The translations under genes and the position numbers were made by a program. Positions 26,882 through 34,105 of a DNA stretch of 64,000 bases are shown here, piece by piece. Position 1 is the first letter of the stretch; each line of letters starts with the position of its first letter. The DNA is from Sphingomonas ginsenosidimutans (GTDB lineage Bacteria > Pseudomonadota > Alphaproteobacteria > Sphingomonadales > Sphingomonadaceae): positions 806,001 to 870,000 of the forward strand of contig NZ_NWVD01000001.1 in assembly GCF_002374835.1 (NCBI RefSeq), read 5' to 3'. Below the pieces are notes generated by a model. That model saw nothing but the letters and a program-made list of their open reading frames with translations, had not been told where the DNA came from and ran no database searches.

Positions 26882-27052
26882 GCCCCTCGTGATCTTACCG
26901 CGGGTGATCCGGGTCGCGGCCCCGTGCCGGCCGGGGCGGACAGGCCCCGCCGGACGGTCGCACCCGCCCCCGCACGTGATTTCACCGTGCTGTCGCGGTG
27001 CAGCATCCTGACAACGCCATCATCGCGCCAGACGTGTTCGAAATATGGAAGG

Positions 27053-27069
27053 CATAGATGCCACCTATG
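27053..27069. promoter_or_regulatory. LysR-type operator CATAG-N7-CTATG before hydroxylase copy 1
   Basis: A 5-bp-arm palindrome with a 7-base centre, containing the T-N11-A core of LysR-family boxes. It lies in the gap between the minus-strand genes at 27078-27944 and 25838-26881, upstream of the latter. An identical design sits at 30022-30038 before the second hydroxylase gene, with a LysR gene between them. Confidence 0.65.
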
Positions 27070-27077
27070 TCCGCGCA

Positions 27078-27944
27078 TCATCGCGCCACCGTGGCGTGGC
27101 GCAGCACATGGCCCGCCTCGCGCGCCAGCCATTCGCGGGCGGCGGGCGTGCAGGAGGTCGAAGTGCCGAACGCCATGTCGGGGACGTGGCAGTCGATCGC
27201 GAAATGCAGCCGATAGCCCGGCCAGCGCGGCGATCCGTGCAGCATGACGCCGCCCTCCGCGCGCTCGATCGCCCCGTCCCACAGCGGCATGCCGCGCCGC
27301 GCCGGGCAGGTGCTGTGCACGATCGTCGCGTCATGCGTCGCTATCGACACCTCGTATCGCTCCACCGCGGCGGGCGCCGCGCGGTCCAGCGCGCCCGCGG
27401 CGCGCACCGCCGCCTCGTCCTCCGGTGGGCGCGACAGCGCGATCGCGGCATGGTCGCCCGCGACGATCAATGCGCCGTCCATGTCCAGCCGCGCGCCGCT
27501 GCGCATGTCGATCGCCGCGGCCAGCCGCAGCCCCAGCAGGGGGCCGCGCGTCGCCTGCTGGCGCCAGTCCTCGACATAGGCGCCCGATGGCGCGACCTCG
27601 ATCACCGCATTGCCGATCGCGATCAGTCGCGCCGGTTCGGGCCATTGGTCGTGCAGCTGGTAGCTGGTGCGGATGTCCCATGACATCTGCCCGGTGCCCG
27701 CGTCCCAGCGCGTGTCGCCGATCCAGCCCTGCCGGTCGATGGCCGGGGTGGCGGTGCCGTCGGGCAGGCGGATGTCGATCGTGAAGCGGCGGGACTGGAA
27801 CCAGTAGACGACCGTCGTCTCGTCGGTGACGCCGCTGCACAGGGTGATGCTGCGCCGCCGGAACGCCCCCAGCAGATGCGGCGGGAAGGCGGGCGGTTCG
27901 AACGGCGTCGCCGGCGCGGCGGCCAGCAGCTCCCCGATCGTCAC
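27078..27944 (-). CDS. Hypothetical protein coupled to the 2OG oxygenase
   Basis: A 288-residue soluble protein that I do not recognise. It has no signal peptide or membrane helix. It is rich in beta-type segments (TTVVYWFQSRRFTIDIRLPDG, GWIGDTRWDAGTGQMSWD, YRLHFAIDCHVPDMAFG), suggesting a lipocalin- or calycin-like barrel, but that is only an impression. Its GTG start overlaps the stop of the 2OG-oxygenase gene (GTGA), so the two are translated together and probably work together, for example as an oxygenase and a substrate-binding or isomerising partner. Confidence 0.7.
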   Translation of the reverse strand: MTIGELLAAAPATPFEPPAFPPHLLGAFRRRSITLCSGVTDETTVVYWFQSRRFTIDIRLPDGTATPAIDRQGWIGDTRWDAGTGQMSWDIRTSYQLHDQWPEPARLIAIGNAVIEVAPSGAYVEDWRQQATRGPLLGLRLAAAIDMRSGARLDMDGALIVAGDHAAIALSRPPEDEAAVRAAGALDRAAPAAVERYEVSIATHDATIVHSTCPARRGMPLWDGAIERAEGGVMLHGSPRWPGYRLHFAIDCHVPDMAFGTSTSCTPAAREWLAREAGHVLRHATVAR

Positions 27945-28948
27945 GCCGCCGCCGCCTCGCGCCGCCCGAACGATCCGGGCGGCGGCATGGCGTCGTCCAG
28001 CACCAGTTCGCCACGCGCGCGCCGTTCCTTCAGATAGGCGAAGGTCTGCGCGGTCTGGTGGAACAGGTGCGCCCCGCTCGCCACCGGGGGATAGTGGCGT
28101 GTGCCGTCGCCGGGGATCAGCGGCGCGACGACGTAGTCATAGTCCAGCGTGAAGAACAACGGGAAGGAATAGCGTTCGTCCGGCACCTTGCGCACCCGGT
28201 GCGTCGTCGCGGTGTAGCGGCCGTTCGACAGCGTCTCCATCATGTCGCCGATGTTCATCACCATCGCGTCGGCGCGCTGCGGCACGTCGATCCAGCGGCC
28301 GTCCGGGTCGATCACCTGAAGCCCGGGGCCGGTCGCGAACAGCAGCGTGAAGCATTCGTAATCGGTGTGCGCGCCGATCCCCGGCCGGTCGTCCGCCTCG
28401 GGCGCGTGCGGGTAATGGATCAGCCGCAGCTGGCTGGGCGGGTGGCGCAGGTGCGGCGCGAAATGATCCTCCGCCAGCCCCAGCGCGGTGGCGAAGGCGC
28501 CGAACAGCTGCGCACCGATCGCGCTCAGATGTCGGTAATAGGGCAGCACCCCGTCGCGGAACCCCGGCATCGCCGGCCACAGGTTCGGGCCGAGCAGCGG
28601 GCGGCGCCCGTGGTCGTGCGGATAGTCGTTGTTGACGTCGAACGCCTCTTTCAGGTCCCCGGGGCTGCCCGCGAACCGTTCCTCGCCGACCGGGACATAG
28701 CCGCTGTGGTTCGCCGACTGGCCGATATAGCTTGCCATCTTGGCGGCGCTGTCCTGCGCAAAATAGCTGCGCGCGGTCGCCAGCAGGCGGTCGAACAGCG
28801 CGCGGTCGAACTGCGCCCCGGTGACGTACAGGAACCCCGAGCGCACGCACGCCCGGTCGAGCGCCGCGGCGACCGCACGCCGCTCGGCGGGATCGGCGCT
28901 CGCCAGGCCGGAGATATCGACGACGGGAAGCGGGCTGGCATCGGTCAT
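27941..28948 (-). CDS. 2-oxoglutarate/Fe(II)-dependent oxygenase, isopenicillin-N-synthase-like
   Basis: A 335-residue oxygenase with the DIOX_N domain (about 8-120) and the double-stranded beta-helix (about 165-290). The iron facial triad is H194, D196 (GAHTDYECF) and H250 (TTHRV); R259 and S261 (ERYSF) form the RxS motif that binds 2-oxoglutarate. The family hydroxylates or oxidatively cyclises small molecules. The substrate is not indicated. The ATG at 28948 places DIOX_N correctly; no good ribosome site is visible. It is divergent from the LysR gene and translationally coupled to the unknown protein downstream. Confidence 0.9.
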   Translation of the reverse strand: MTDASPLPVVDISGLASADPAERRAVAAALDRACVRSGFLYVTGAQFDRALFDRLLATARSYFAQDSAAKMASYIGQSANHSGYVPVGEERFAGSPGDLKEAFDVNNDYPHDHGRRPLLGPNLWPAMPGFRDGVLPYYRHLSAIGAQLFGAFATALGLAEDHFAPHLRHPPSQLRLIHYPHAPEADDRPGIGAHTDYECFTLLFATGPGLQVIDPDGRWIDVPQRADAMVMNIGDMMETLSNGRYTATTHRVRKVPDERYSFPLFFTLDYDYVVAPLIPGDGTRHYPPVASGAHLFHQTAQTFAYLKERRARGELVLDDAMPPPGSFGRREAAAA

Positions 28949-28994
28949 GCCGCAAGGAAACCGCGCGCTGGGGCATAGCGGAAGATGGCGATTG

Positions 28995-29011
28995 TTGATG
29001 AATCGCATCAA
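28995..29011. promoter_or_regulatory. Palindrome TTGATG-AATCG-CATCAA in the oxygenase/LysR divergent region
   Basis: A perfect 17-base palindrome lies 47 bases from the oxygenase start and 57 from the LysR start, the usual position for a site controlling both. Half-sites CATAG (28974-28978) and CTATG (29018-29022), as in the two hydroxylase operators, flank it. Binding by the LysR protein is inference. Confidence 0.45.
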
Positions 29012-29067
29012 TGCTGTCTATGACGTGTGCGCGGCATCTCGTCGCCGCGACGTTGGGGGGCGTTTCG

Positions 29068-30006
29068 ATGGACGAACGGGTGGTCAGCACCGATCGCAAA
29101 TTCGCCAGCCGGGTCGACTGGAACCTGATGCGCACGTTCGTCGACATCGTCCGCGCCGGCGGCATCGGGGCCGCCGCGCGCCAGCTCAACAAGCAGCAGC
29201 CCAGCATCAGCGCCGCGCTGAAGCGGCTGGAGGAGCATGTCGGCGCCACGCTGCTGCGGCGCACCGCCGCCGGGGTGGAGATGACCGCCGCGGGCAAGGC
29301 GATGATGGCGCTGTGCGAGGAGATGCTCGAATCGGCACGGATGATGCCGCACCAGGTCGCGCAGGCGACGCGGCGGGTCGAGGGGATCGTGCGCATCCAG
29401 ATGGTGTCCGCGATCGTTTCCCCCGAACTCGACGAGGCGCTCGCCAGCTTCCATCGCCGCAATCCCGCCATCCATATCGAGATCCGCGTGTCGCCATGGC
29501 GCCAGGTGCTCGACGCGCTGGAACGCGGCGAGGTGGAGATCGGCATCGGCTATGACGGCGGCGACCGCGGCGAATTGGTGTACGAACCGCTGTTCGTCGA
29601 GCGCCAGCAGCTGTACTGCGGGCGCAGCCACCCGTTGTTCGGCTATCGCGTCGGCCGCCTGAACGAGCTGAAGGACGAAGGCTTCGTCCTCACCGGCGAT
29701 GACGAGATCGAGGCGATCACCCGGCTGCGCCGCCGCTATCGCCTGGGTACGCGCGTCAACGGATTGGCGGAGGACGTCAACGAAGCGCGGCGGCTGATCG
29801 TCACCGGCGTCGGCATCGGCTTCCTGCCGGTGCTGGCAGCGGAGGATGCGGTGAAGGCCGGCAAGCTGTGGCCGATCCTGCTGACCGAGTTCGAACCCGC
29901 CTACGACATCTTCCTGCTCGCCCGCGCGCAGCCGTCGCGCGACACCGCGACGCAATTGTTCATCGACGAGGTCTATCGCCGCATCCGGGCGCAGCGCCGC
30001 TCGTGA
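29068..30006 (+). CDS. LysR-family transcriptional regulator
   Basis: A 312-residue LysR regulator. The winged HTH (about 17-75) reads WNLMRTFVDIVRAGGIGAAA then QQPSISAALKRLEEHVGATL; the effector-binding domain (about 100-300) contains VEIGIGYDGGDRGELVYEPL and ARRLIVTGVGIGFLPV. The ATG at 29068 follows a GGGGGGCG site; an upstream frame from 29011 runs through the palindrome and is unlikely. It sits between two operons that carry the same LysR-type palindrome (27053-27069 and 30022-30038) and is divergent from the 2OG oxygenase, so all three are probable targets. The inducer is unknown. Confidence 0.92.
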   Translation: MDERVVSTDRKFASRVDWNLMRTFVDIVRAGGIGAAARQLNKQQPSISAALKRLEEHVGATLLRRTAAGVEMTAAGKAMMALCEEMLESARMMPHQVAQATRRVEGIVRIQMVSAIVSPELDEALASFHRRNPAIHIEIRVSPWRQVLDALERGEVEIGIGYDGGDRGELVYEPLFVERQQLYCGRSHPLFGYRVGRLNELKDEGFVLTGDDEIEAITRLRRRYRLGTRVNGLAEDVNEARRLIVTGVGIGFLPVLAAEDAVKAGKLWPILLTEFEPAYDIFLLARAQPSRDTATQLFIDEVYRRIRAQRRS

Positions 30007-30021
30007 TCGATCGCGGCAGGG

Positions 30022-30038
30022 CATAGGTCACATCTATG
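30022..30038. promoter_or_regulatory. LysR-type operator CATAG-N7-CTATG before hydroxylase copy 2
   Basis: The arms extend to seven bases, GGCATAG-N7-CTATGCC (30020-30040), with a T-N11-A core. It lies about 230 bases upstream of the hydroxylase gene and 100 bases upstream of a small coupled frame. A further half-site CCATAG follows at 30043-30048. Confidence 0.65.
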
Positions 30039-30123
30039 CCGTCCATAGAAGATTAGTCTCTCCCACGCGTCCCGCGTGCTCGCGCAACCTGATCGCATGG
30101 CGGCGGCGAGGCAGAGCGATACG

Positions 30124-30270
30124 ATGACAGGTGACGGGCAGTCGATCGGCGGGATGGCACGGCGGCTGATGGCGGGCACGGCTCGGTTGGTAATGACGGC
30201 GCTTGCCGCGCGGGCCCGGGCGGTCGGGGGGCTGCCCGCGCCCGGCGCGCATCACGGAGCGGCGGCATGA
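30124..30270 (+). CDS. Small frame coupled to hydroxylase copy 2
   Basis: A possible 48-residue Ala/Arg/Gly-rich peptide with one mildly hydrophobic stretch (RLMAGTARLVMTALAARA). Its TGA overlaps the ATG of the hydroxylase gene as ATGA, the coupling style of real genes in this genome. Longer starts at 30097 (ATG) or 30076 (GTG) are possible. There is no homology that I recognise; it could be a leader peptide or a chance frame. Confidence 0.3.
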   Translation: MTGDGQSIGGMARRLMAGTARLVMTALAARARAVGGLPAPGAHHGAAA

Positions 30271-31184
30271 GCGGCACGCGCGATATCCGCCAGACGCTGA
30301 TCGATCTGCTGCCGCCCGCCACGGTGGCGGCGGTGGTCGCCTTCTGGGGCCTTGCGCCGGCGCGCTGGACCGACAATCCGCTGTCGATGATCCTGATGGT
30401 CGCCGCGGTGACCATCTTCGTCCAGGGGCTGGAATGGATCGCGGAGCGCCATGAAGGCTGGCGGATCGACCGGCGCGAATTCGCGACCGATCTGGCCTAT
30501 GTCGTGTTCAACGCCACCGTCATCTCGTGGCTGTCGACGCATCTGGCGGAGGATCCGTTGCGCGCGTTCAAGGCGTGGGCCGGCATCACCACGCAATGGG
30601 CGATGCACATGCCGTTCCTGGCACAGGTCGCGCTGGTGATCGTGGTGATCGAATTCGGCCAGTATTGGATGCATCGCGCGATGCACAATACGTTCCTGTG
30701 GTACACTCACGCGCCGCATCACCATCTGACGCAGCTCAACGCGATGAAGGGCGCGGTCGGCAACCCGCTGGAACTGCTGCTCATCAGCCTCAGCGTCATC
30801 GCGCTGTTCGACGTGCCGCTGGCGGCGCTGTTCTGCGGGTTGAGCGTGCTGACAGTGGTGTCGACCTTCGCGCACGCCAATGTCCGCGCGAACCCGCCGG
30901 CCTTCTATTCCTTCTTCTTCACCACGATCCGTCACCACAGCCTGCATCATTCGACCGGCTATGACGAAACGCGCACCAACTACGGCAATTCGCTGATCCT
31001 GCTCGACCGGCTGTTCGGCACCTATCGCGAGGGTGAGGGTGTCGTGGTGGGGCAAGACGACCGCCGCCGCCTGTCGATCCTCGAACAGACGATGTTCCCG
31101 TTGCGCCCGGCGATGGAGAAGATCGCGGCGCGGCGCGCGATGGCGGGCGAGGGCGGCGAAGGCAGCGAAGCGGTGGCGCGCTGA
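30267..31184 (+). CDS. Sterol desaturase / fatty acid hydroxylase superfamily protein (copy 2)
   Basis: A 305-residue paralogue of the protein at 25838-26881. Histidine boxes: H136/H140 (GQYWMHRAMHN), H148/H151-H153 (THAPHHHLTQLN) and a third box in RHHSLHHSTGYDETRTNY, between four or more membrane helices. It should be a di-iron lipid hydroxylase or desaturase. A GGAG ribosome site lies 7 bases before the ATG. The stop is 3 bases before a TPR-sulfotransferase gene, so a newly formed hydroxyl could be sulfated by the next product; that link is inference. Confidence 0.9.
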   Translation: MSGTRDIRQTLIDLLPPATVAAVVAFWGLAPARWTDNPLSMILMVAAVTIFVQGLEWIAERHEGWRIDRREFATDLAYVVFNATVISWLSTHLAEDPLRAFKAWAGITTQWAMHMPFLAQVALVIVVIEFGQYWMHRAMHNTFLWYTHAPHHHLTQLNAMKGAVGNPLELLLISLSVIALFDVPLAALFCGLSVLTVVSTFAHANVRANPPAFYSFFFTTIRHHSLHHSTGYDETRTNYGNSLILLDRLFGTYREGEGVVVGQDDRRRLSILEQTMFPLRPAMEKIAARRAMAGEGGEGSEAVAR

Positions 31185-31187
31185 GCC

Positions 31188-32789
31188 ATGTCGGCGGCGC
31201 TCGCCTTGCCGGATGATGCGGCCACCCGCACCACGGCAGCGGCGGCGCGCGCGGCGCTTTCCCGTGGTGATTGGCCCGCGACCCGCCATCACGCCGCCGC
31301 CCTGCTGGCCGCCGATCCCGACGATGCGGAGGGACATTTCCTGACCGCGCTGGCCGATGCGGCGGCGGGGCGCGTCGCGGTGGCGATCTCCGGGATCGAG
31401 CGTGCGGTGGCGATCGACCCGCGCGGCGAATATCGCGCGCAGCTGGCACGGCTCTATGTCGCGGTCCGCCGCGACGGCGATGCGGCCGCGACCCTGCACG
31501 CTGCCGAGGCTGCTCCGCCGACCGATGCGCTCAACCGCGACACGATCGGCTGCGTCTATGCGCGGCTCGGCGATCATGCGGCGTCGCTGCCGCATTTCGA
31601 CGCCGCCGTGGCGCTGGCGCCGGACAATCTGTCCTATCGCTACAATCAGGCCGCGGCGCTCGGCTTCCTGGGGCGCACCGACGCGGCGGAGGCGGCGCTG
31701 GAGGCGTTGATCGCGCGCGCGCCCGACGATGCCCGCGCCCATCATCTGCTCGCCGGGTTGCGCAAGCAGGCGCCGGAACGGCACCATGTCGACCGGCTTG
31801 CGGCGGCGCGCAACCGTGCGCGCGACGGCCGCGCGCGGCTGCTGCTCGGCTATGCGCTCGCCAAGGAACTGGACGATATTGGCGCCGCCGACCGCGCGCT
31901 GGCGACATTGTGCGCGACCAACGCCGAACACCGCGCCACCTTGCCTTATTCGTTCGCGCGGGATGCCGCGATCTTCGACGCGATCGAGTGCGCGTCGCCC
32001 GTCGCTGCCGCGGCGCGCGCGATCGATGCGGCCGACGACGCGCCGATCTTCGTTATCGGGATGCCGCGCACCGGCACCACCCTGGTCGACCGTATCCTGT
32101 CCTCGCACTCCGATGTCGAAAGCGCGGGCGAGCTTCAGGCGATGCCGCTGGCGGTCAAGGCGGCGGCGGGGACGCGCACGCCGACCGTGCTCGACGCCGA
32201 TACGATCCTGCGCGCGGCCGCCTCCGATCCCGCCGCGATCGGGCGCGACTATCTTCGCCGCGCGCGCCACCATCGCCGCGATCCGTCGCGCCGCTTCGTG
32301 GACAAGTTTCCGGGCAATTTCCATTATGTCGGCACGATCGCGCGCGCGCTGCCGAACGCGCGGATCGTCTGCCTGCGCCGCCATCCGCTGGACACGGTGC
32401 TGGGCAATTTTCGCAACCTGTTCGCGATCGGCTCGCGCTATTACGACTATAGCTACGACCTGCGCGACATCGCCGCTTACTACGTGCGGTTCGACCGGCT
32501 GATGGCGCATTGGCGCGATGCGCTGCCCGGCCGCGTGCTGGATCTGTCGTATGAGGATCTGGTCGCCGATCAGGCCGCGCAGACGCGGCGGTTGCTCGAT
32601 CATTGCGGGCTGTCGTGGGCCGACGCCTGCCTCGATTTCCATGCCAATGATGCGCCGGTCTCGACGCCCAGCGCGGCGCAGGTGCGCCGGCCGCTCTACC
32701 GCAATGCGGTCGCGCGCTGGCGGCGGCATGCCGAGGTGCTGGAACCGGCGCGACGGATTCTGGAGGAGGCGGGCATTGCGGTGGAATAG
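31188..32789 (+). CDS. TPR-repeat sulfotransferase
   Basis: A 533-residue cytoplasmic protein. The N-terminal half (about 15-260) has several TPR-like helical repeats (for example ARLGDHAASLPHFDAAVALAPDN and ALGFLGRTDAAEAALEALIARAPD). The C-terminal half is a PAPS-dependent sulfotransferase: 5'-phosphosulfate loop GMPRTGTTLVDRIL with P293-T298, and the 3'-phosphate segment RIVCLRRHPLDTVLGNFR. The TPR part probably recruits a protein or peptide substrate, as in related proteins common in sphingomonads; a lipid acceptor is an alternative suggested by the preceding hydroxylase. It overlaps the next gene by 14 bases. Confidence 0.88.
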   Translation: MSAALALPDDAATRTTAAAARAALSRGDWPATRHHAAALLAADPDDAEGHFLTALADAAAGRVAVAISGIERAVAIDPRGEYRAQLARLYVAVRRDGDAAATLHAAEAAPPTDALNRDTIGCVYARLGDHAASLPHFDAAVALAPDNLSYRYNQAAALGFLGRTDAAEAALEALIARAPDDARAHHLLAGLRKQAPERHHVDRLAAARNRARDGRARLLLGYALAKELDDIGAADRALATLCATNAEHRATLPYSFARDAAIFDAIECASPVAAAARAIDAADDAPIFVIGMPRTGTTLVDRILSSHSDVESAGELQAMPLAVKAAAGTRTPTVLDADTILRAAASDPAAIGRDYLRRARHHRRDPSRRFVDKFPGNFHYVGTIARALPNARIVCLRRHPLDTVLGNFRNLFAIGSRYYDYSYDLRDIAAYYVRFDRLMAHWRDALPGRVLDLSYEDLVADQAAQTRRLLDHCGLSWADACLDFHANDAPVSTPSAAQVRRPLYRNAVARWRRHAEVLEPARRILEEAGIAVE

Positions 32790-33165
32790 CGCGACCATCG
32801 GCGTGTTGCTGGCCGCCGGCGCGGCGATGCTGGCGGCCGGCGGGGCGGCGGCGGAAGCGCCGCGGGCGCGGCTGGCGTCCTGCCCGGTCGCCGATTGCCT
32901 GCTGGTATCGGGTCGGCGCGCCAGTGCCGATGCGCAAGTGTTCATCAACGATCACCCGGTCGCGGTGGAGGGCGGGCGCCGCTGGCGCGTGCGCCTGCCG
33001 CTCGACACGCTGCGCGCCTGGTCGCCGTCACGCGCACGGACGCTCAGCGTCACCACCGCCGATCGCGGGGGGGATGGGGCGACTACCACGCAGCTGGCGG
33101 ATCTGCCGATCGGGCTGCTCGGCCGCCGGATCGACCTCGCCATGCTCACGGTCCGCGTACATTGA
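32776..33165 (+). CDS. Secreted hypothetical protein after the sulfotransferase
   Basis: A 129-residue exported protein with a signal peptide (about 1-27, ending AAA-E) and two cysteines four residues apart (LASCPVADCLL) just after it. There is no in-frame ATG; TTG at 32776 fits best because GGAGGAGGCGG precedes it and the signal peptide begins at once. A GTG a few codons later is the alternative. The mature part looks like a small beta-sandwich (VFINDHPVAVEGGRRWRVRLP). It overlaps the sulfotransferase gene, so it belongs to the same operon. Function unknown. Confidence 0.65.
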   Translation: MRWNSATIGVLLAAGAAMLAAGGAAAEAPRARLASCPVADCLLVSGRRASADAQVFINDHPVAVEGGRRWRVRLPLDTLRAWSPSRARTLSVTTADRGGDGATTTQLADLPIGLLGRRIDLAMLTVRVH

Positions 33166-33275
33166 TGCAGATTTAATTGCCGCCCCCTTCTTGCCGCATT
33201 TGTCGCACGTCCCTATGTGGCGTGCGCCGTCGCGCGCTGCGCGAACGGCCGCTGACAAGGCGGAAGGAGAGAGTG

Positions 33276-33617
33276 ATGAAGGTGGGATTGATCGCCGCGG
33301 CCGTGCTCGGCCTGGCATTCACCGGCGCGGCGCAGGCCGCCGGTAGCGAAAATCCGCTGGCAAAGGATGCCGCGGTCCTCCAGCTCAAGGGCATCGACCT
33401 GACCACCGCCGATGGTCAGCAGCGTCTGGCAATCCGCATGGACGCGGCCGCGCAGGCGGTGTGCGGCGACGATCGTCTCGCCGGCGTCCACCTCGCGCTG
33501 GCCGACAAGGCGCGCGCATGCCGCACGCAGGTGATCGCCGACATCCGCAACCAGATCGAATCGCGCCAGGCCGCACTCGCCGCGCCGCGCGTGACCCAGC
33601 TCGCCTCGCTGCGCTGA
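33276..33617 (+). CDS. UrcA family protein
   Basis: A 113-residue secreted protein: signal peptide 1-22 (KVGLIAAAVLGLAFTGAAQAA), then the UrcA pattern LKGIDLTTADGQQRLAIRMDAAAQAVCGD with a second cysteine in ARACRTQVIADIRNQIE, probably disulfide-linked. UrcA proteins are short, found mostly in sphingomonads and relatives, and have no known function. The ATG has a GGAAGGAGAG site 6 bases upstream. Confidence 0.85.
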   Translation: MKVGLIAAAVLGLAFTGAAQAAGSENPLAKDAAVLQLKGIDLTTADGQQRLAIRMDAAAQAVCGDDRLAGVHLALADKARACRTQVIADIRNQIESRQAALAAPRVTQLASLR

Positions 33618-33823
33618 TCCGATCGGATTGCCGAACGCGCCTGCGCGGTCCGGCATCGCAAGGTGCCGGGCCGCGCTGGCGTTTCGCGCGTTGTGGATAA
33701 GCTTCTCCCCGATCGTCGCTGACGAACAGGGGCGGGGGTACGGAAGCCACGCCGAGCGATCAGGAGCTGGCGCGCGGCGCCTGACCATAACCATCTGCGC
33801 GCCGGATCATGCGAAGAAGCGGG

Positions 33824-33857
33824 CCGTTCGCGCGGAGACGCGGAGGGGCAGAGAGGG
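33824..33857 (+). repeat. Intergenic repeat, left copy
   Basis: The run beginning CCGTTCGCGCGGAGACGCGG and continuing into AGAGAGGG matches, in inverted orientation and with several differences, the sequence at 34055-34082. The 'gcgcagaggcgcagagag' type of sequence resembles dispersed intergenic repeats; this is a resemblance, not a verified family. Confidence 0.5.
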
Positions 33858-34054
33858 GGCGGGGACGCGAAGCGTCATTCTTCCCATCGGGTAAAAATGA
33901 AGCCGCTACGCGGACGGCAAGCGGAGCGCCCTTCGCGCCCTCGGGTGAACGCCCTTTCTTCCGCGATCATGTATTGCCGGACGACCGACACGGGGCCGCT
34001 TCACCATCGCGGCCAAAGCCTCGCTGCAACGGATACGACAACCCGCCGGAATCG

Positions 34055-34082
34055 CGCCCTCTCTGCGCCTCTGCGCGAACCG
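34055..34082 (-). repeat. Intergenic repeat, right copy (inverted)
   Basis: Read on the minus strand it begins CGGTTCGCGCAGAGGCGCAG and runs into AGAGGGCG, the imperfect partner of 33824-33857. The two copies could pair over a 200-base loop or be remnants of a miniature element. It lies just past the end of the beta-propeller gene. Confidence 0.5.
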
Positions 34083-34105
34083 ATCTTCGCCTTCAGCGCC
34101 GCGCC

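Larger units (their letters stand above)
33618..34105. other. 488-base region without a convincing gene
   Basis: Between the UrcA gene and the convergent beta-propeller gene. It holds a palindrome ATCCGATCGGAT (33617-33628, overlapping the UrcA stop by one base), one perfect DnaA-box match TGTGGATAA (33692-33700), and a pair of inverted AG-rich repeats (33824-33857 and 34055-34082). Short open frames here lack ribosome sites and family features. Confidence 0.6.

Noticed and set aside
33618..34105. Short open frames between the UrcA and beta-propeller genes
   Set aside because: They lack ribosome sites and recognisable features, and their codon pattern follows the repeats.
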